The notes under the pieces: generated by a model
The model's input: the letters and a program-made list of their open reading frames with translations, nothing else
What the model was told of the DNA's origin: nothing
The model's database searches: none
Assembly (NCBI RefSeq): GCF_030687535.1
Contig: NZ_CP117437.1
Coordinates: 2,873,501-2,937,500, forward strand
Source: Pseudomonas sp. FP2335
GTDB taxonomy: Bacteria > Pseudomonadota > Gammaproteobacteria > Pseudomonadales > Pseudomonadaceae
Length of the DNA: 64,000 nt
Reading direction: 5' to 3'
In this document: positions 29,401-37,335 of the stretch, piece by piece
Layout of the letters: each line of letters opens with the position of its first letter
How positions within the stretch are numbered: position 1 is the stretch's first letter
Translations under genes and position numbers: made by a program

Positions 29401-29768
29401 GCGACCAGGCCAATGAAACGCTTGCCTTCATCCTTTATGTCGGTCTGCAGACGCCATAAGCAGCGCCCATCAATGACCAGCTTGCGAGTCTTATCGTGGG
29501 TCATTCCCCGCTGGCCGGCGGCCTCGCACAGCGGCCCCCAGCGCCATGCGCCACCGGGATACTCCCGCTTCCACCACTCGGCGGCGAACAGCAGCCATGC
29601 TTGAGGGTAGCAAGGATTGATGTTTTGCCCTGCGGGAAGCTTCTGCAGGAGTTGGCGGAGTACCTCAAACTCTTCAAAAGAAGTTTTGTAAGCGAAAAGG
29701 GGGCGTCCATCTGGCTCTTTCAGCCCACGCCCGGACAGAAAGTCCGATATCCATTGATCAAGTGGCAC
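26418..29768 (-). CDS. druH: Druantia type III DruH
   Basis: A 1116-residue protein if started at the GTG at 29768, which has AAGGGA 7 bases upstream. The frame stays open to a TTG at 29831 (1137 residues), which has no good ribosome site. The N-terminus (PLDQWISDFLSGRG, then WLLFAAEWWKREYPGG near residue 70) matches the STY4851-type family that I associate with DruH. No enzymatic motif is visible; it appears mostly beta-rich in the middle (many short strands from about 300 to 750) and helical at the C-terminus. In Druantia III this large protein of unknown mechanism is encoded next to DruE and both are needed for defence. The one-base overlap with druE supports joint translation. The DruH name depends on size, partner and family memory. 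Confidence 0.75.
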   Translation of the reverse strand: MPLDQWISDFLSGRGLKEPDGRPLFAYKTSFEEFEVLRQLLQKLPAGQNINPCYPQAWLLFAAEWWKREYPGGAWRWGPLCEAAGQRGMTHDKTRKLVIDGRCLWRLQTDIKDEGKRFIGLVAVNGGLPMRLVESAQGALSGLLRMVTEQALGYGLHDEQLRQAIEAQAALLPACYQQAPVYELLDNLVKAVLHIRRTYALQGAEDPIAKLQEKCPQWEELFPIALDSQAAASLIKGLVRGIVSITPNSRRPPFQIQRGLRFSSDDSKPVYELTFAMQAQAKRDQVAASLGLATDRLPPHFQMLLRIGEREYLVGEALLRDEEYQLIARQLPAIHNLHEAAQLIVSRWGATLHIADLPGGEALSPDEPLIFENAYPFARLLAQGDALVKGESALAVMPAKTIVFTEDGEVRELHDCLSDGQMLMELPAGTTRLTYRKQPFIVTISASAPHHPEAYWQGNRLEALSIPGLLYHGTPRLRVEQGAGLSNFAPAHELFVRTQGKELPLAQAQSPGLCRLIWRRNGQRLLNTRAVLLPEGASITYVPGACALQGSIRLTKWPDVPVRCENVEIELKSRHDGKDLVLILKSSSARPKTSVPLCLQWPDGEQRITLPFPGNGITLLRNSTPLKPNQALTIEELIGCRAVLMSAQGAEHWQVRLTSSGIDARSTLSQEIRYTGIREIRLFELIPAIQQMLSCHPGLDHAVQLELMHAHQTRARLQVGRYSTRIRLHSQREMASLSDGGRDLLLEQTQAEGLMLGLPLAKPDHEPVRLPLHFSEQVFTGSWLVRLPTDVVGPWLLYTPDDSLLHSRPTVVPPTTSDLSKAFTPLTQALCEADGKERILLLRSALHSMTADPQAADWQRLELLLDRLHHLPLASLDICQALIREPQALAMATLLLDGFSTRMAERLPSELPFEWLLIAPNHWFDTFAKIRKQFAASDARLLSVIRNDIQSKSQYLSRWQPALRFIFEQGFHRYFDLESLDVGFFLRNPSMLAGIWLDRLFDDGEKSAMQQMFHRNPAETHQYPGAGNTDIGAFLKTTHGQILLRRSKLPANDFKLAVVMLPFMAAFDTHAGHGQQWQADPTRLFSLRNARQFDTVWFDLAYQLGLVMAQVDSIQK

Positions 29769-29834
29769 GTAGAATTCCCTTTTTCGTGAGCAATGCACCT
29801 CGGGTGCTTGCGCTGACAGGATTTTGATCAAGAT

Positions 29835-30764
29835 TCATGATTGTGACTGTCCCATGAATCAGCGCCCACGCGCGTTCCTTAGATAGCACTTCACTATCCT
29901 CTTCCATGTCTGCAACTGATCCTTAGGTCATGAACCATTCTGATGGCTAAGGGCTGCCATCAAGCATAATCCGGGACCCAATCTGAAGGGAAGGTCGAGA
30001 ACCAGAAACGGTCGTGGACGCTGCACGAACTGGCTGTTCGCTGGCACACTACGCAGGGCAAACGGGCAACAGCAATCATGAGTCTGATCTAGCGTGCGTA
30101 GAAAAGGGCCATGATCCATATGACTGCCTGAAGGATATGCTGCAGTGGCTGCCGACGTAGCCGGCGAGTGAGATCGGCCAACTGCTGCGGCATCAGGGGA
30201 CTTGGCACCAGCAGCGCCCCAGGTGCTCCAGGCTACTATGGGGCTGATCGCCGATCGAGTGTGCGGTGACCATGCAGAAGGGACACTGGACGCATTGAAT
30301 ATTAGAGACCTGCTTTATGGTGCTTCGCGAGATGAGCTGATCCGCGATGATGTTATGGGTAACGGATACCTGCAGCTGAACCTCTATCCATCTAGATTAT
30401 TTGTGCCTACTCTCGTGCAGACTGCTCAAATCGAGGTGCGCCAAGAAGGCGGTATGCTATGAGGTCATAGAGGGTGAACAAGTGGTGGCGGATTATTCCC
30501 ATTGGAACTCGGGCTGGGGGCCGGTGCGGCCGACGCAGCTGAGTGGGGCCTGTGGTGCAGCCTTAGTGACGCGCGGAACGGCCTACCGCGAAGTGCCTAC
30601 CTCTGAAGGCCAAGTGGTTCGGTCATTCTATCTCTGGCAAGTTCAGATACTTCAGCGGAACAGCACGCAGGAAGCGTTCGATGAGGTCTTGAAGGGAGGG
30701 GGCTTCTTTGTCTAATCAGCTGTCGCTTCCACGCTGACGGGGTAGGGCGGCGCTGGTACCGGAA
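29835..30764. other. Gene-poor decayed stretch upstream of druH
   Basis: It contains no recognisable intact gene. It should include the druH promoter near 29,770-29,950, but I see no convincing promoter. The rest holds short open frames without family resemblance, consistent with accessory DNA that has lost most of its coding content. Confidence 0.45.
30202..30715 (+). pseudogene. Possible frameshifted remnant of an unknown gene
   Basis: Two plus-strand frames follow one another. The first (30202-30462) contains LDALNIRDLLYGASRDEL. The second (about 30440-30715) contains EGEQVVADYSHWNSGWGPVR and ends EAFDEVLKGGGFFV. They read more like protein than noise and overlap across a frame change, so they may be halves of one broken gene. 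No family is recognised and the call is weak. Confidence 0.25.
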
Positions 30765-30860
30765 CGTGACGCCCTTGAGCTGGGTGACCACCCAGCGCAA
30801 AGTTGACTCAATCAGTCCAAGCGAACGAGCGGCATCGATACTGTTGTAGCTTTGTTCTAG
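30765..30860 (-). mobile_element. IS3-type OrfA remnant
   Basis: The minus strand encodes LEQSYNSIDAARSLGLIEST, then LRWVVTQLKGVT, which resembles the helix-turn-helix of IS3-family OrfA transposases (ordinarily NYSxxEAARSLGV, then LRxWVxQL). Only about 32 residues remain. It abuts the IS5-type remnant directly, suggesting one element inserted into or recombined with the other. Confidence 0.5.
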
Positions 30861-31077
30861 GCACTGTACGAAGAGAGATGTCGTAAACATCGCCTAAACA
30901 TCGCCGGCAGCAGGCCAATGTGACCATGGCGAGATTACTTGTTGCGAGCTTGCAGTAACGCGTGGCCAGCCGACGGTGCTCTTTCAGCCAGCCAAATAGA
31001 CTCTCGATGACATCCCGCTCCCGGTACTTGGGTTTGTCGAATAGCCGCGGGAGGCTGGGCTTCGGCTTGCGTTTCAT
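30857..31077 (-). mobile_element. IS5-family transposase remnant (copy 2)
   Basis: The minus strand encodes FDKPKYRERDVIESLFGWLK followed by EHRRLATRYCKLATSNLAMV and TLACCRRCLG, the C-terminal third of an IS5-family transposase. An extra 10-11 bases (duplicated 'taaacatcgcc') near 30,890 shift the frame before the true end. The 30,857-30,985 part is a direct repeat of 19,944-20,062. The 5' two thirds of the gene are absent. Confidence 0.75.
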
Positions 31078-31423
31078 GGCTCGGTAACCTCTGGCCGTTG
31101 GTCAGCGCCGATAATCCTCCGCGCCACGTCTGTTGGAGCAGCTTGGTTTTCGAAGGTGGTGAGCCTAAGCGGCGGTATTACTCTCGGGAGCACTCTGGAA
31201 AGCGAAAAAAAAGCACCGCGAAGACAGTTTTGGCACCCAAGAGGAATAGCGTGGTCGGCAGATTACCGAAAGCGCTCAGCATCTTCGGTTGGGGGCATCC
31301 TTTTCAAACCATCCCAAGTATGCCCTCAAATATGCCCCAAATGTAGCAATTAGCTGGAAGTTAATGGCTCTTCGAGGCTAGAAAACGGCAGAAATGATCA
31401 GCTAAAAAGCATGCGCAGAGCCC
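31078..31423. other. Probable right boundary of the accessory island
   Basis: No gene is supported. The sequence shifts from IS remnants to an A/T-richer segment and then to the conserved LysR gene. The stretch near 31,310-31,350 (TATGCCCTCAAATATGCCCC, then AAATGTAGC) looks like the tail of an integrase gene or an attachment region, but no integrase remains in the window and the other end of the island lies beyond position 1. Confidence 0.3.
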
Positions 31424-32338
31424 CTAAAGACTCTCAGGGTCGCCAAAAAACATCTGAATCCGCGACCGCAACCACCGCTCCCCGGGATCATTATCCTGCG
31501 ACCCACGCCACGCCATATGCAGTTCAAACGAGCGCACCGGCAACGGCGGCTCCTCGGCGCGAAGGCCGCCGGCGGCGGTCAGTGCTTCGGCGGCATAGTC
31601 CGGCACGATGGCGACAATATCGGTGCCCGCCAGCAAGGTGCCCAGGCCGTTGAACTGCGGAACGGCCAGCACTACGTGGCGTTTGCGGTCGAGTTTTTCC
31701 AGTTCTTCGTCGATAAATCCGCTCAAGTCTCCCGCAAATGACACCAGGGCGTGGGGGCGGGCGCAGAAGTCGTCGAGGCTCAGGGCGCCGGGGACGCTGT
31801 CGGCGCGTAGCAGTTTGGGCAGGCTGCGGCGCAGGACTTTGCGTTTGGCGTTGGCCGGCAGGTCGGCGGTGTAGCTGACGCCGATGGAGATTTCGCCGGA
31901 GGCCAGCAAGCTGGGCATCAGGATGTAGTTGACGCGGCGCACCACCAGCACGATGCCGGGGGCTTCGGCGCGCAGGCGTTTGAGCAGTTGCGGGAGCAGG
32001 GCGAATTCGACGTCATCGGACAGGCCAATGCGAAATACCGCGGTGCTGGTCGCCGGGTCGAACTCGGCGGCACGGCTGACGGCGGTGGAGATCGAGTCCA
32101 GGGCCGGGGAGAGCAGGGCGAAGATTTCCACGGCGCGTGCGGACGGTTCCATGCTGCGGCCGGTACGCACGAACAGTGGGTCATCGAACAAACCGCGCAG
32201 GCGTGACAAGGCCGCGCTGATGGCGGGCTGGCCGAGGAACAGTTTCTCGGCCGCGCGGGTCACACTGCGCTCGTGCATCAAGGTTTCGAATACGATCAAG
32301 AGGTTAAGGTCGACACGACGCAGGTCGTTACGGTTCAT
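31424..32338 (-). CDS. LysR-family transcriptional regulator
   Basis: A 304-residue protein starting MNRNDLRRVDLNLLIVFETL at the ATG at 32338. The N-terminal winged helix-turn-helix is typical (SVTRAAEKLFLGQPAISAAL, then SRLRGLFDDPLFVRTG), and a periplasmic-binding-like effector domain follows. It is divergent from the quinone oxidoreductase-like gene 268 bases away, the usual arrangement for a LysR regulator and its target. The effector is unknown. An inverted motif TTCGATTAAGAA in the shared upstream region (about 32,397-32,408) could be an operator. It appears to be core chromosome next to the island edge. Confidence 0.92.
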   Translation of the reverse strand: MNRNDLRRVDLNLLIVFETLMHERSVTRAAEKLFLGQPAISAALSRLRGLFDDPLFVRTGRSMEPSARAVEIFALLSPALDSISTAVSRAAEFDPATSTAVFRIGLSDDVEFALLPQLLKRLRAEAPGIVLVVRRVNYILMPSLLASGEISIGVSYTADLPANAKRKVLRRSLPKLLRADSVPGALSLDDFCARPHALVSFAGDLSGFIDEELEKLDRKRHVVLAVPQFNGLGTLLAGTDIVAIVPDYAAEALTAAGGLRAEEPPLPVRSFELHMAWRGSQDNDPGERWLRSRIQMFFGDPESL

Positions 32339-32606
32339 CTTGTGTCCTGGAAGAGTCAGCGAGCTTGACGAGAGCGGCCATAAAAGAACCCCCTGGATTC
32401 GATTAAGAAGCATGACCGGCATGAATCTTACGGGGAAAGGCTGGTACTCTGCACCGGCTAATTGAGTTTTCCTACGTTAGCCGGGGTCTTTTCCTCGGGA
32501 GCGGAATCAATGACAGGCATGTCGACTATTAATGGTGACCTGTGGTCTTACCGGGAAAGCCCAGATAGAGTTCATGGCATTAGAGGTTACTTTGACGAGG
32601 TTTGCG

Positions 32607-33629
32607 ATGTCCCGCACGATCCGTTTTCACAAGTTTGGTCCGGCCGAGGTGCTCAAGTGCGAAGAGCATGTAGCCGCGCAGCCCGCACCGGGCGAAGTGC
32701 AGGTGCGTGTCGAAGCGATCGGCATCAGTTGGTACGACATTCTGTGGCGCCAGAACCTGGCGTCTTCCCATGCGCGCCTGCCGTCCGGCCTTGGTCATGA
32801 GATGGCCGGGGTGGTCGTGGCCCTGGGTGAAGGCGTGGATGATTTGGCTGTGGGCGATAAAGTCGCCAGTTTTCCGGCCGAGAGCCCCAATGATTATCCG
32901 GTGTATGGCGAAGTGATCGTCCTGCCCCGTTCTGCCCTGACCCGCTATCCGGATGTGTTGAGCCCCATTCAAGCCAGCGTGCATTACACGCCGCTGTTGA
33001 TTGCCTACTTTGCATATGTGGACCTGGCGCGGGTCAAGCCCGGCCAGTTTGCCTTGGTGACCGACGCGAGTCACTGCGCCGGCCCATCGTTCGTGCAACT
33101 GGGCAAGGCCTTGGGGGTACGGGTGATTGCGGCCACCAAGGACAGCGCCGAGCGTGAATACTTGCTGTCCCTGGGGGCGGAAAAGGTCATCGTCACTGAA
33201 GAGCAGGACTTGCTCATGCAGATCAACAAGTTCACCGACAACCGCGGCGTCGATGTGGTGTTTGATGGCTTGGGTGGCCCGCAGATGTCGTTGCTCGGCG
33301 ATGTGTTGGCGCCGCGTGGCAGCCTGGTGCTGTATGGTTTGCAGGGTGGCAACCAGACGCCATTCCCCGCATGTGCAGCGTTCCAGAAAAACATTCAGTT
33401 TTTTGTGCACTGCATCGGCAATTTCACCGGCAAGCCGGAACTGGGCATCATCCAGGACCAAGTGGCATTGCAGCGTGCATTACGCGACATCAACCAACTG
33501 ACCGCCGATCGCGTGCTGGTACCGCTGAAAACCACGGTGTTTGCGTTCAGCCAGTTTGTCGAAGCACACCGCTATATGGACGAATGTCCGTGCCGCGAGC
33601 GCGTCGCATTGCAGGTTGAAGCTGTTTGA
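32607..33629 (+). CDS. Zinc-free MDR-type alcohol dehydrogenase/quinone oxidoreductase
   Basis: A 340-residue protein starting MSRTIRFHKFGPAEVLKCEE; the ATG at 32607 has GACGAGG 6 bases upstream. It has the medium-chain dehydrogenase layout: an N-terminal GroES-like domain (GHEMAGVVVALGEGVDDLAVGD) and a Rossmann domain. The Rossmann segment reads VTDASHCAGPSFVQLGKALG rather than the usual AAGGVG, and cofactor specificity is not obvious. The catalytic zinc ligands of true alcohol dehydrogenases are not evident, so an NADPH:quinone oxidoreductase-like role is more likely. It is probably controlled by the divergent LysR gene. Confidence 0.85.
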   Translation: MSRTIRFHKFGPAEVLKCEEHVAAQPAPGEVQVRVEAIGISWYDILWRQNLASSHARLPSGLGHEMAGVVVALGEGVDDLAVGDKVASFPAESPNDYPVYGEVIVLPRSALTRYPDVLSPIQASVHYTPLLIAYFAYVDLARVKPGQFALVTDASHCAGPSFVQLGKALGVRVIAATKDSAEREYLLSLGAEKVIVTEEQDLLMQINKFTDNRGVDVVFDGLGGPQMSLLGDVLAPRGSLVLYGLQGGNQTPFPACAAFQKNIQFFVHCIGNFTGKPELGIIQDQVALQRALRDINQLTADRVLVPLKTTVFAFSQFVEAHRYMDECPCRERVALQVEAV

Positions 33630-34342
33630 TCTGTAGGAGTATTCGCAAATGCGTGTCCAATGCATCCGAACGGATGGGGCGAATGCGCCATTTGACAGGG
33701 CTTAACCCGCGGCACGGTTAAGTCCGCTCAAGCACGCCGACCCAGCATTTAATACCTTTGCCCCTGACGCCGCGCTGAATTTCAGTGCGGCGTTGTCGTG
33801 TGGGCGCAAACAAAGTTTCGCCGGTTGTTCATCTGAACTGGTTTTCGGCACTTTTCTGTATCTGTTAATCAGTATTCGACTGCCGATAATTGTGCCTTCA
33901 CTGTCATCTCAAGGATTGAGCAATGATTGAATGTCTGACATTACCGTCCCATGCCTCTAGCACTAAGAGGTTGTTTATATGTTCGCGCAAACGAAAAGCG
34001 CAAGCGTCAGAAAGTACTGATCAATAGCCGCTGAATTCACGGTTTTGCTTGATTGTTACTTGTCGGACGCTTCTCTGACTTTCTGGATAAAGCAGCGTAG
34101 GAAGTTGTCGGAATATTCCTAGGTTGTACGGCGGCACCGCTCTAGCCCCTGTGGTTCTGCCGCCTGTGAAGGGGTTGGGCACCCGGCAGGCGAATAAGTG
34201 CACACAGTGCTTTTGTTGCGAGGTGCTAACGTTGATCCAGCGTAGTACAGAGCGATACACATCCAGCCTATAGGTGTAATGGGTCGGGCAACTAATCTTG
34301 ATAGTTGCCTGAAACTGATATTTCAACTCGGGTAGTAGAATT
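33630..34342. other. Long intergenic region
   Basis: It contains the hairpin at 33,767-33,793 and otherwise no supported gene. A 34-codon plus-strand frame starts at 33,922 (MIECLTLPSHASS) with AAGG 8 bases upstream, but it lacks any other support. The 3' half should hold the promoter of the 478-residue gene at 34343. Confidence 0.4.
33767..33793 (+). terminator. Hairpin downstream of the oxidoreductase gene
   Basis: ACGCCGCGCTG-aattt-CAGTGCGGCGT pairs over 11 positions with one G-T wobble, then TGTCGTGT. The stem is strong but the following T-run is poor, and it lies 137 bases past the stop codon, so terminator function is only plausible. Confidence 0.45.
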
Positions 34343-35779
34343 ATGAGCGCAATTCACGAGCAGGCCATGAACTATGTTTATCAACAAGTTCTACAACGTT
34401 TGATCGGGCACTTCACACGCGCCGAACGCACCGCACTTCAATTACTGATTCAACGCATAGTCGTCGCGGCCGGTGGCATGGAGCAGGTGGGTGATTACAA
34501 AGTGCTGATAGCCCATGGCGGCGGCGAAGTCAGCAGCTACACGCTGGCGTTGCTAAGGGCGGCGCAACTGTCCATCGCCGGGCGCGCACCCAAGACTTTC
34601 CAGTTGCGCGTGGCGACCTTGCGACACGCAGGGATGACCCAGGCCACCCTCGACACGCTGCACCAAGGGTATAGCGCGCTGTTTTTCCATGACGACCCCC
34701 GCGTCGAATTATTGATGGTGGAAAACCAGGAGGTGTACCCCTTCAACCACCAGCGCCCTGCGTCGAGCAGTGGTCGCGAAACCAGCCAGCGCACGACGCT
34801 GATGGTGGGGCACCTGACGTCCGGTGATCTGCGCGCCACGTTGTGCAATGACACCTTCCTGTCCCTGGGCGATTTCTTTCAGCGGGTCACAACCTGGAAC
34901 GGTGGCGTGCATGCCGTGGTCAGTGGCGATTCGGCGCGCAAGCAGAGCCAGTACCTGGCCTGGCTGAAAAAGCACGCACTGATAGCCGGAGTGGGGATTT
35001 CGCGAGGTAAACCGATGTCGCTCAGTGGGCTGTTTGCACGCATGGAGGAGTGGAGCGTCGGCTGTTACCGCGACCTCTACGGCGATCAATACGTGCCGGG
35101 CGAAAGCCCTGGTCGTGGCGGGCATCGTCACTTGGCCTACATTGGGATTGCCGACCTACTGACCGACGTAGACCCCGGCTCCGCGCCGTTGCTCACGGAG
35201 TTCCTGGCCTATAAGCCAGACCCGTTCGGCTTCCACTTCAGCCATCCGGTGTATCCGAACCCGCTGCTGATGGCCCATCTGTACGGCTTGCAGGCCCAGT
35301 GTCTGCGCGAGCTGTCCTACGAGGATGGCGTCGAAAGCTTTATTCGCCAGGCGTACGGCTACATGAGTCGCCGGCAGATTCCCGAATACCTGATCGCAGA
35401 GGCCAGCAGCCCGGATGGCCGTGCGTTGTCGACCGTTCATGCGCAGGCGGTTTTTGGCCTGGATGAGAGCCAGTTGACCTGCTTGCTCTACTCGCCCTTC
35501 ATCCACCACGGCCAGCGCCTTGAGGGTTACCTGCGCCAATGCCACCCCGGGATGCTGGTTGCGCTCCCGGAACTGCATAAGGTGCTGCAAGGCAAGGTGT
35601 CCTCCGACGTGCTGCAACAGTGGGCTGTCGACACCAGCGGGCTGCCGCTGCCGTTACTCCAGGCGTTGTACCGCCGGCGGCCCGGAGAGGTGGAACGTAG
35701 CGTGCTTGCGCGCGGCCGCGAGGCCTCGGGCTCGGCTGTCGCCACACCAGGCTGCGCCTTTCAAATGTCCGGGCGCTAG
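34343..35779 (+). CDS. Unknown 478-residue protein
   Basis: The protein begins MSAIHEQAMNYVYQQVLQRL and is predicted to be soluble, without signal peptide or membrane segment. I do not recognise a family. The N-terminal 150 residues contain VLIAHGGGEVSSYTLALLRA and look like an alpha/beta domain. The middle carries aromatic-rich segments (KPDPFGFHFSHPVYPNPLLM). The C-terminal 60 residues are low-complexity and Arg-rich. It is followed 36 bases later on the same strand by a MocR-type regulator, so the two may share control. Codon use fits a resident Pseudomonas gene. Confidence 0.7.
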   Translation: MSAIHEQAMNYVYQQVLQRLIGHFTRAERTALQLLIQRIVVAAGGMEQVGDYKVLIAHGGGEVSSYTLALLRAAQLSIAGRAPKTFQLRVATLRHAGMTQATLDTLHQGYSALFFHDDPRVELLMVENQEVYPFNHQRPASSSGRETSQRTTLMVGHLTSGDLRATLCNDTFLSLGDFFQRVTTWNGGVHAVVSGDSARKQSQYLAWLKKHALIAGVGISRGKPMSLSGLFARMEEWSVGCYRDLYGDQYVPGESPGRGGHRHLAYIGIADLLTDVDPGSAPLLTEFLAYKPDPFGFHFSHPVYPNPLLMAHLYGLQAQCLRELSYEDGVESFIRQAYGYMSRRQIPEYLIAEASSPDGRALSTVHAQAVFGLDESQLTCLLYSPFIHHGQRLEGYLRQCHPGMLVALPELHKVLQGKVSSDVLQQWAVDTSGLPLPLLQALYRRRPGEVERSVLARGREASGSAVATPGCAFQMSGR

Positions 35780-35815
35780 CGGCATGGGTGGGTGCAGTTG
35801 CCCTGGTGGATGGTC

Positions 35816-37222
35816 ATGAACCTGCGGGGTGAGCGGCAAGCGGAATTTGCCTATCAGGCGGTGTACCGCTACATGATCAGCCTGATCAATGAAGTCGGCC
35901 TGGAGACCCCGGTCAAACTACCGTCACTGCGGCAGTTGTCGACGCGCTTGAACGTGTCGATCTCGACGATTCAGTACGCCTATTCGCTGCTGGAAAAGGA
36001 AGGGCGGGTCTACTCGGTGGCCAAGTCCGGTTACTTCGCCTGGCCAGTGACCAGCAACCCGTTGATGGCTCCCGGTGGCGACCTGCTGGAAAGGCTCTAT
36101 GCCGCGGCACGACGCCCGCGCATGGCCGTACTCAGTGGCGACGAGCCTGCGTTGCTGGGCGCACTGGATGGCACCTTGCTGACGCTCGAGCGCCAGTTGA
36201 TACGCCGTTATCCGCGCCACCTGCAACCCTGGTCGCAACCCTGCGGCGTGTGGGAGTTGCGGGCGGTACTGGCGGCGCGCTACACCTCATCGCCCACGCG
36301 CTGCTGGCAAGCCGACGAGGTGTACATCGGCGCCGACCTGCGTGGCGTGCTGGAAATCCTGATCGATGTGCTGGGCCTCAAAGGGACTACGTTGATTGTC
36401 GAATCGCCCTGCGACTGGTTGATTCTGCGTTTGCTGCAGGCCGCCGGTGTGCGGGTGATCGAGTTGCCCTGGAAGGCCGATGGCAGCCTCGACCTGATGA
36501 GCTTCGAGCACTTGTTGCGCCATGAGCCGGTGCAGCTGGTACTGCTGTCATCCGTGGTCAGCCTGCCGTCGGGCGTGGCCATGTCGGTGCAAGAGCGGCT
36601 GCACGTGGCGCATCTGCTCGAGCAGCACGGCTGCTGGCTACTGGAAAACGACAGCTACGGCGACTTGGCGTTTGCCGCTGGCCAGCCGGCGCTGCGTAAT
36701 CTGGTCAACCCGGAGCGGCTGATCGTCTTTTCGTCGTTCGACAAAACCCTGGGGGCGGAAGCGCCGTTCGGCTATCTGCTGTCGCGGCACTTGAGCAGCG
36801 AATTGCAGCGTCAGTTCCTGCTGCGCGCCTTTCGTTTGTCGTCGATCCGACAGCGTGCCATCGCCCGCCTGTACCAGAGCGGGCGGTTTGACCAGCACTT
36901 GCAGACCCTGCGCCAGCGCCTGCAGGAGCAAGCCGAGGCCATGAGCCAACGTGTGGACGCGCGCCTGGAGGGGCGGGTGACCTACCAGCCGCCACGCGCG
37001 GGCGCCAGTCTATGGCTGCAGTCGGTGGCCACGGTAGACATGCGCCAGGTGTTCCAGCGCATGGTTGCCCAGCAAGTAGTGATTGCCCCGGGCGAGCTGT
37101 TCAGCCTGGCTGGCCTGCACCACCAGCATGTGCGCCTGAGCCATGTATTCAATGGGCATCCGAACCTGGACGTGGCCTTGGATGCATTGGCACTGGCATT
37201 CCAGCAGGCGCAGATTGGCTGA
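35816..37222 (+). CDS. MocR/PdxR-type regulator (GntR HTH fused to aminotransferase-like domain)
   Basis: A 468-residue protein from the ATG at 35816 (GGTGGA 5 bases upstream); ATG 35810 and GTG 35792 are in-frame alternatives. A GntR winged helix lies at about 10-80 (KLPSLRQLSTRLNVSISTIQ, then YAYSLLEKEGRVY). A fold-type I aminotransferase domain follows, with the PLP lysine region VFSSFDKTLGAEAPFGYLLS (K near 310). MocR proteins use PLP or an amino-acid adduct as effector. The target is unknown, with the 478-residue gene just upstream the closest candidate. Confidence 0.87.
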   Translation: MNLRGERQAEFAYQAVYRYMISLINEVGLETPVKLPSLRQLSTRLNVSISTIQYAYSLLEKEGRVYSVAKSGYFAWPVTSNPLMAPGGDLLERLYAAARRPRMAVLSGDEPALLGALDGTLLTLERQLIRRYPRHLQPWSQPCGVWELRAVLAARYTSSPTRCWQADEVYIGADLRGVLEILIDVLGLKGTTLIVESPCDWLILRLLQAAGVRVIELPWKADGSLDLMSFEHLLRHEPVQLVLLSSVVSLPSGVAMSVQERLHVAHLLEQHGCWLLENDSYGDLAFAAGQPALRNLVNPERLIVFSSFDKTLGAEAPFGYLLSRHLSSELQRQFLLRAFRLSSIRQRAIARLYQSGRFDQHLQTLRQRLQEQAEAMSQRVDARLEGRVTYQPPRAGASLWLQSVATVDMRQVFQRMVAQQVVIAPGELFSLAGLHHQHVRLSHVFNGHPNLDVALDALALAFQQAQIG

Positions 37223-37335
37223 GTTAGGGAGTGTTAGAAAATTCTCCTTCTGCTGTGGGATCGATACCATCGCGTCGTAGTCCAACTCTCAGTAAACTGT
37301 CATTTTTTCCGAATCCTTCTTTCCGAGGTTTATGC

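Noticed and set aside
34021..34326. Minus-strand 101-codon frame in the intergenic region
   Set aside because: Composition is random-looking, with no ribosome site, no family and no matching neighbour.
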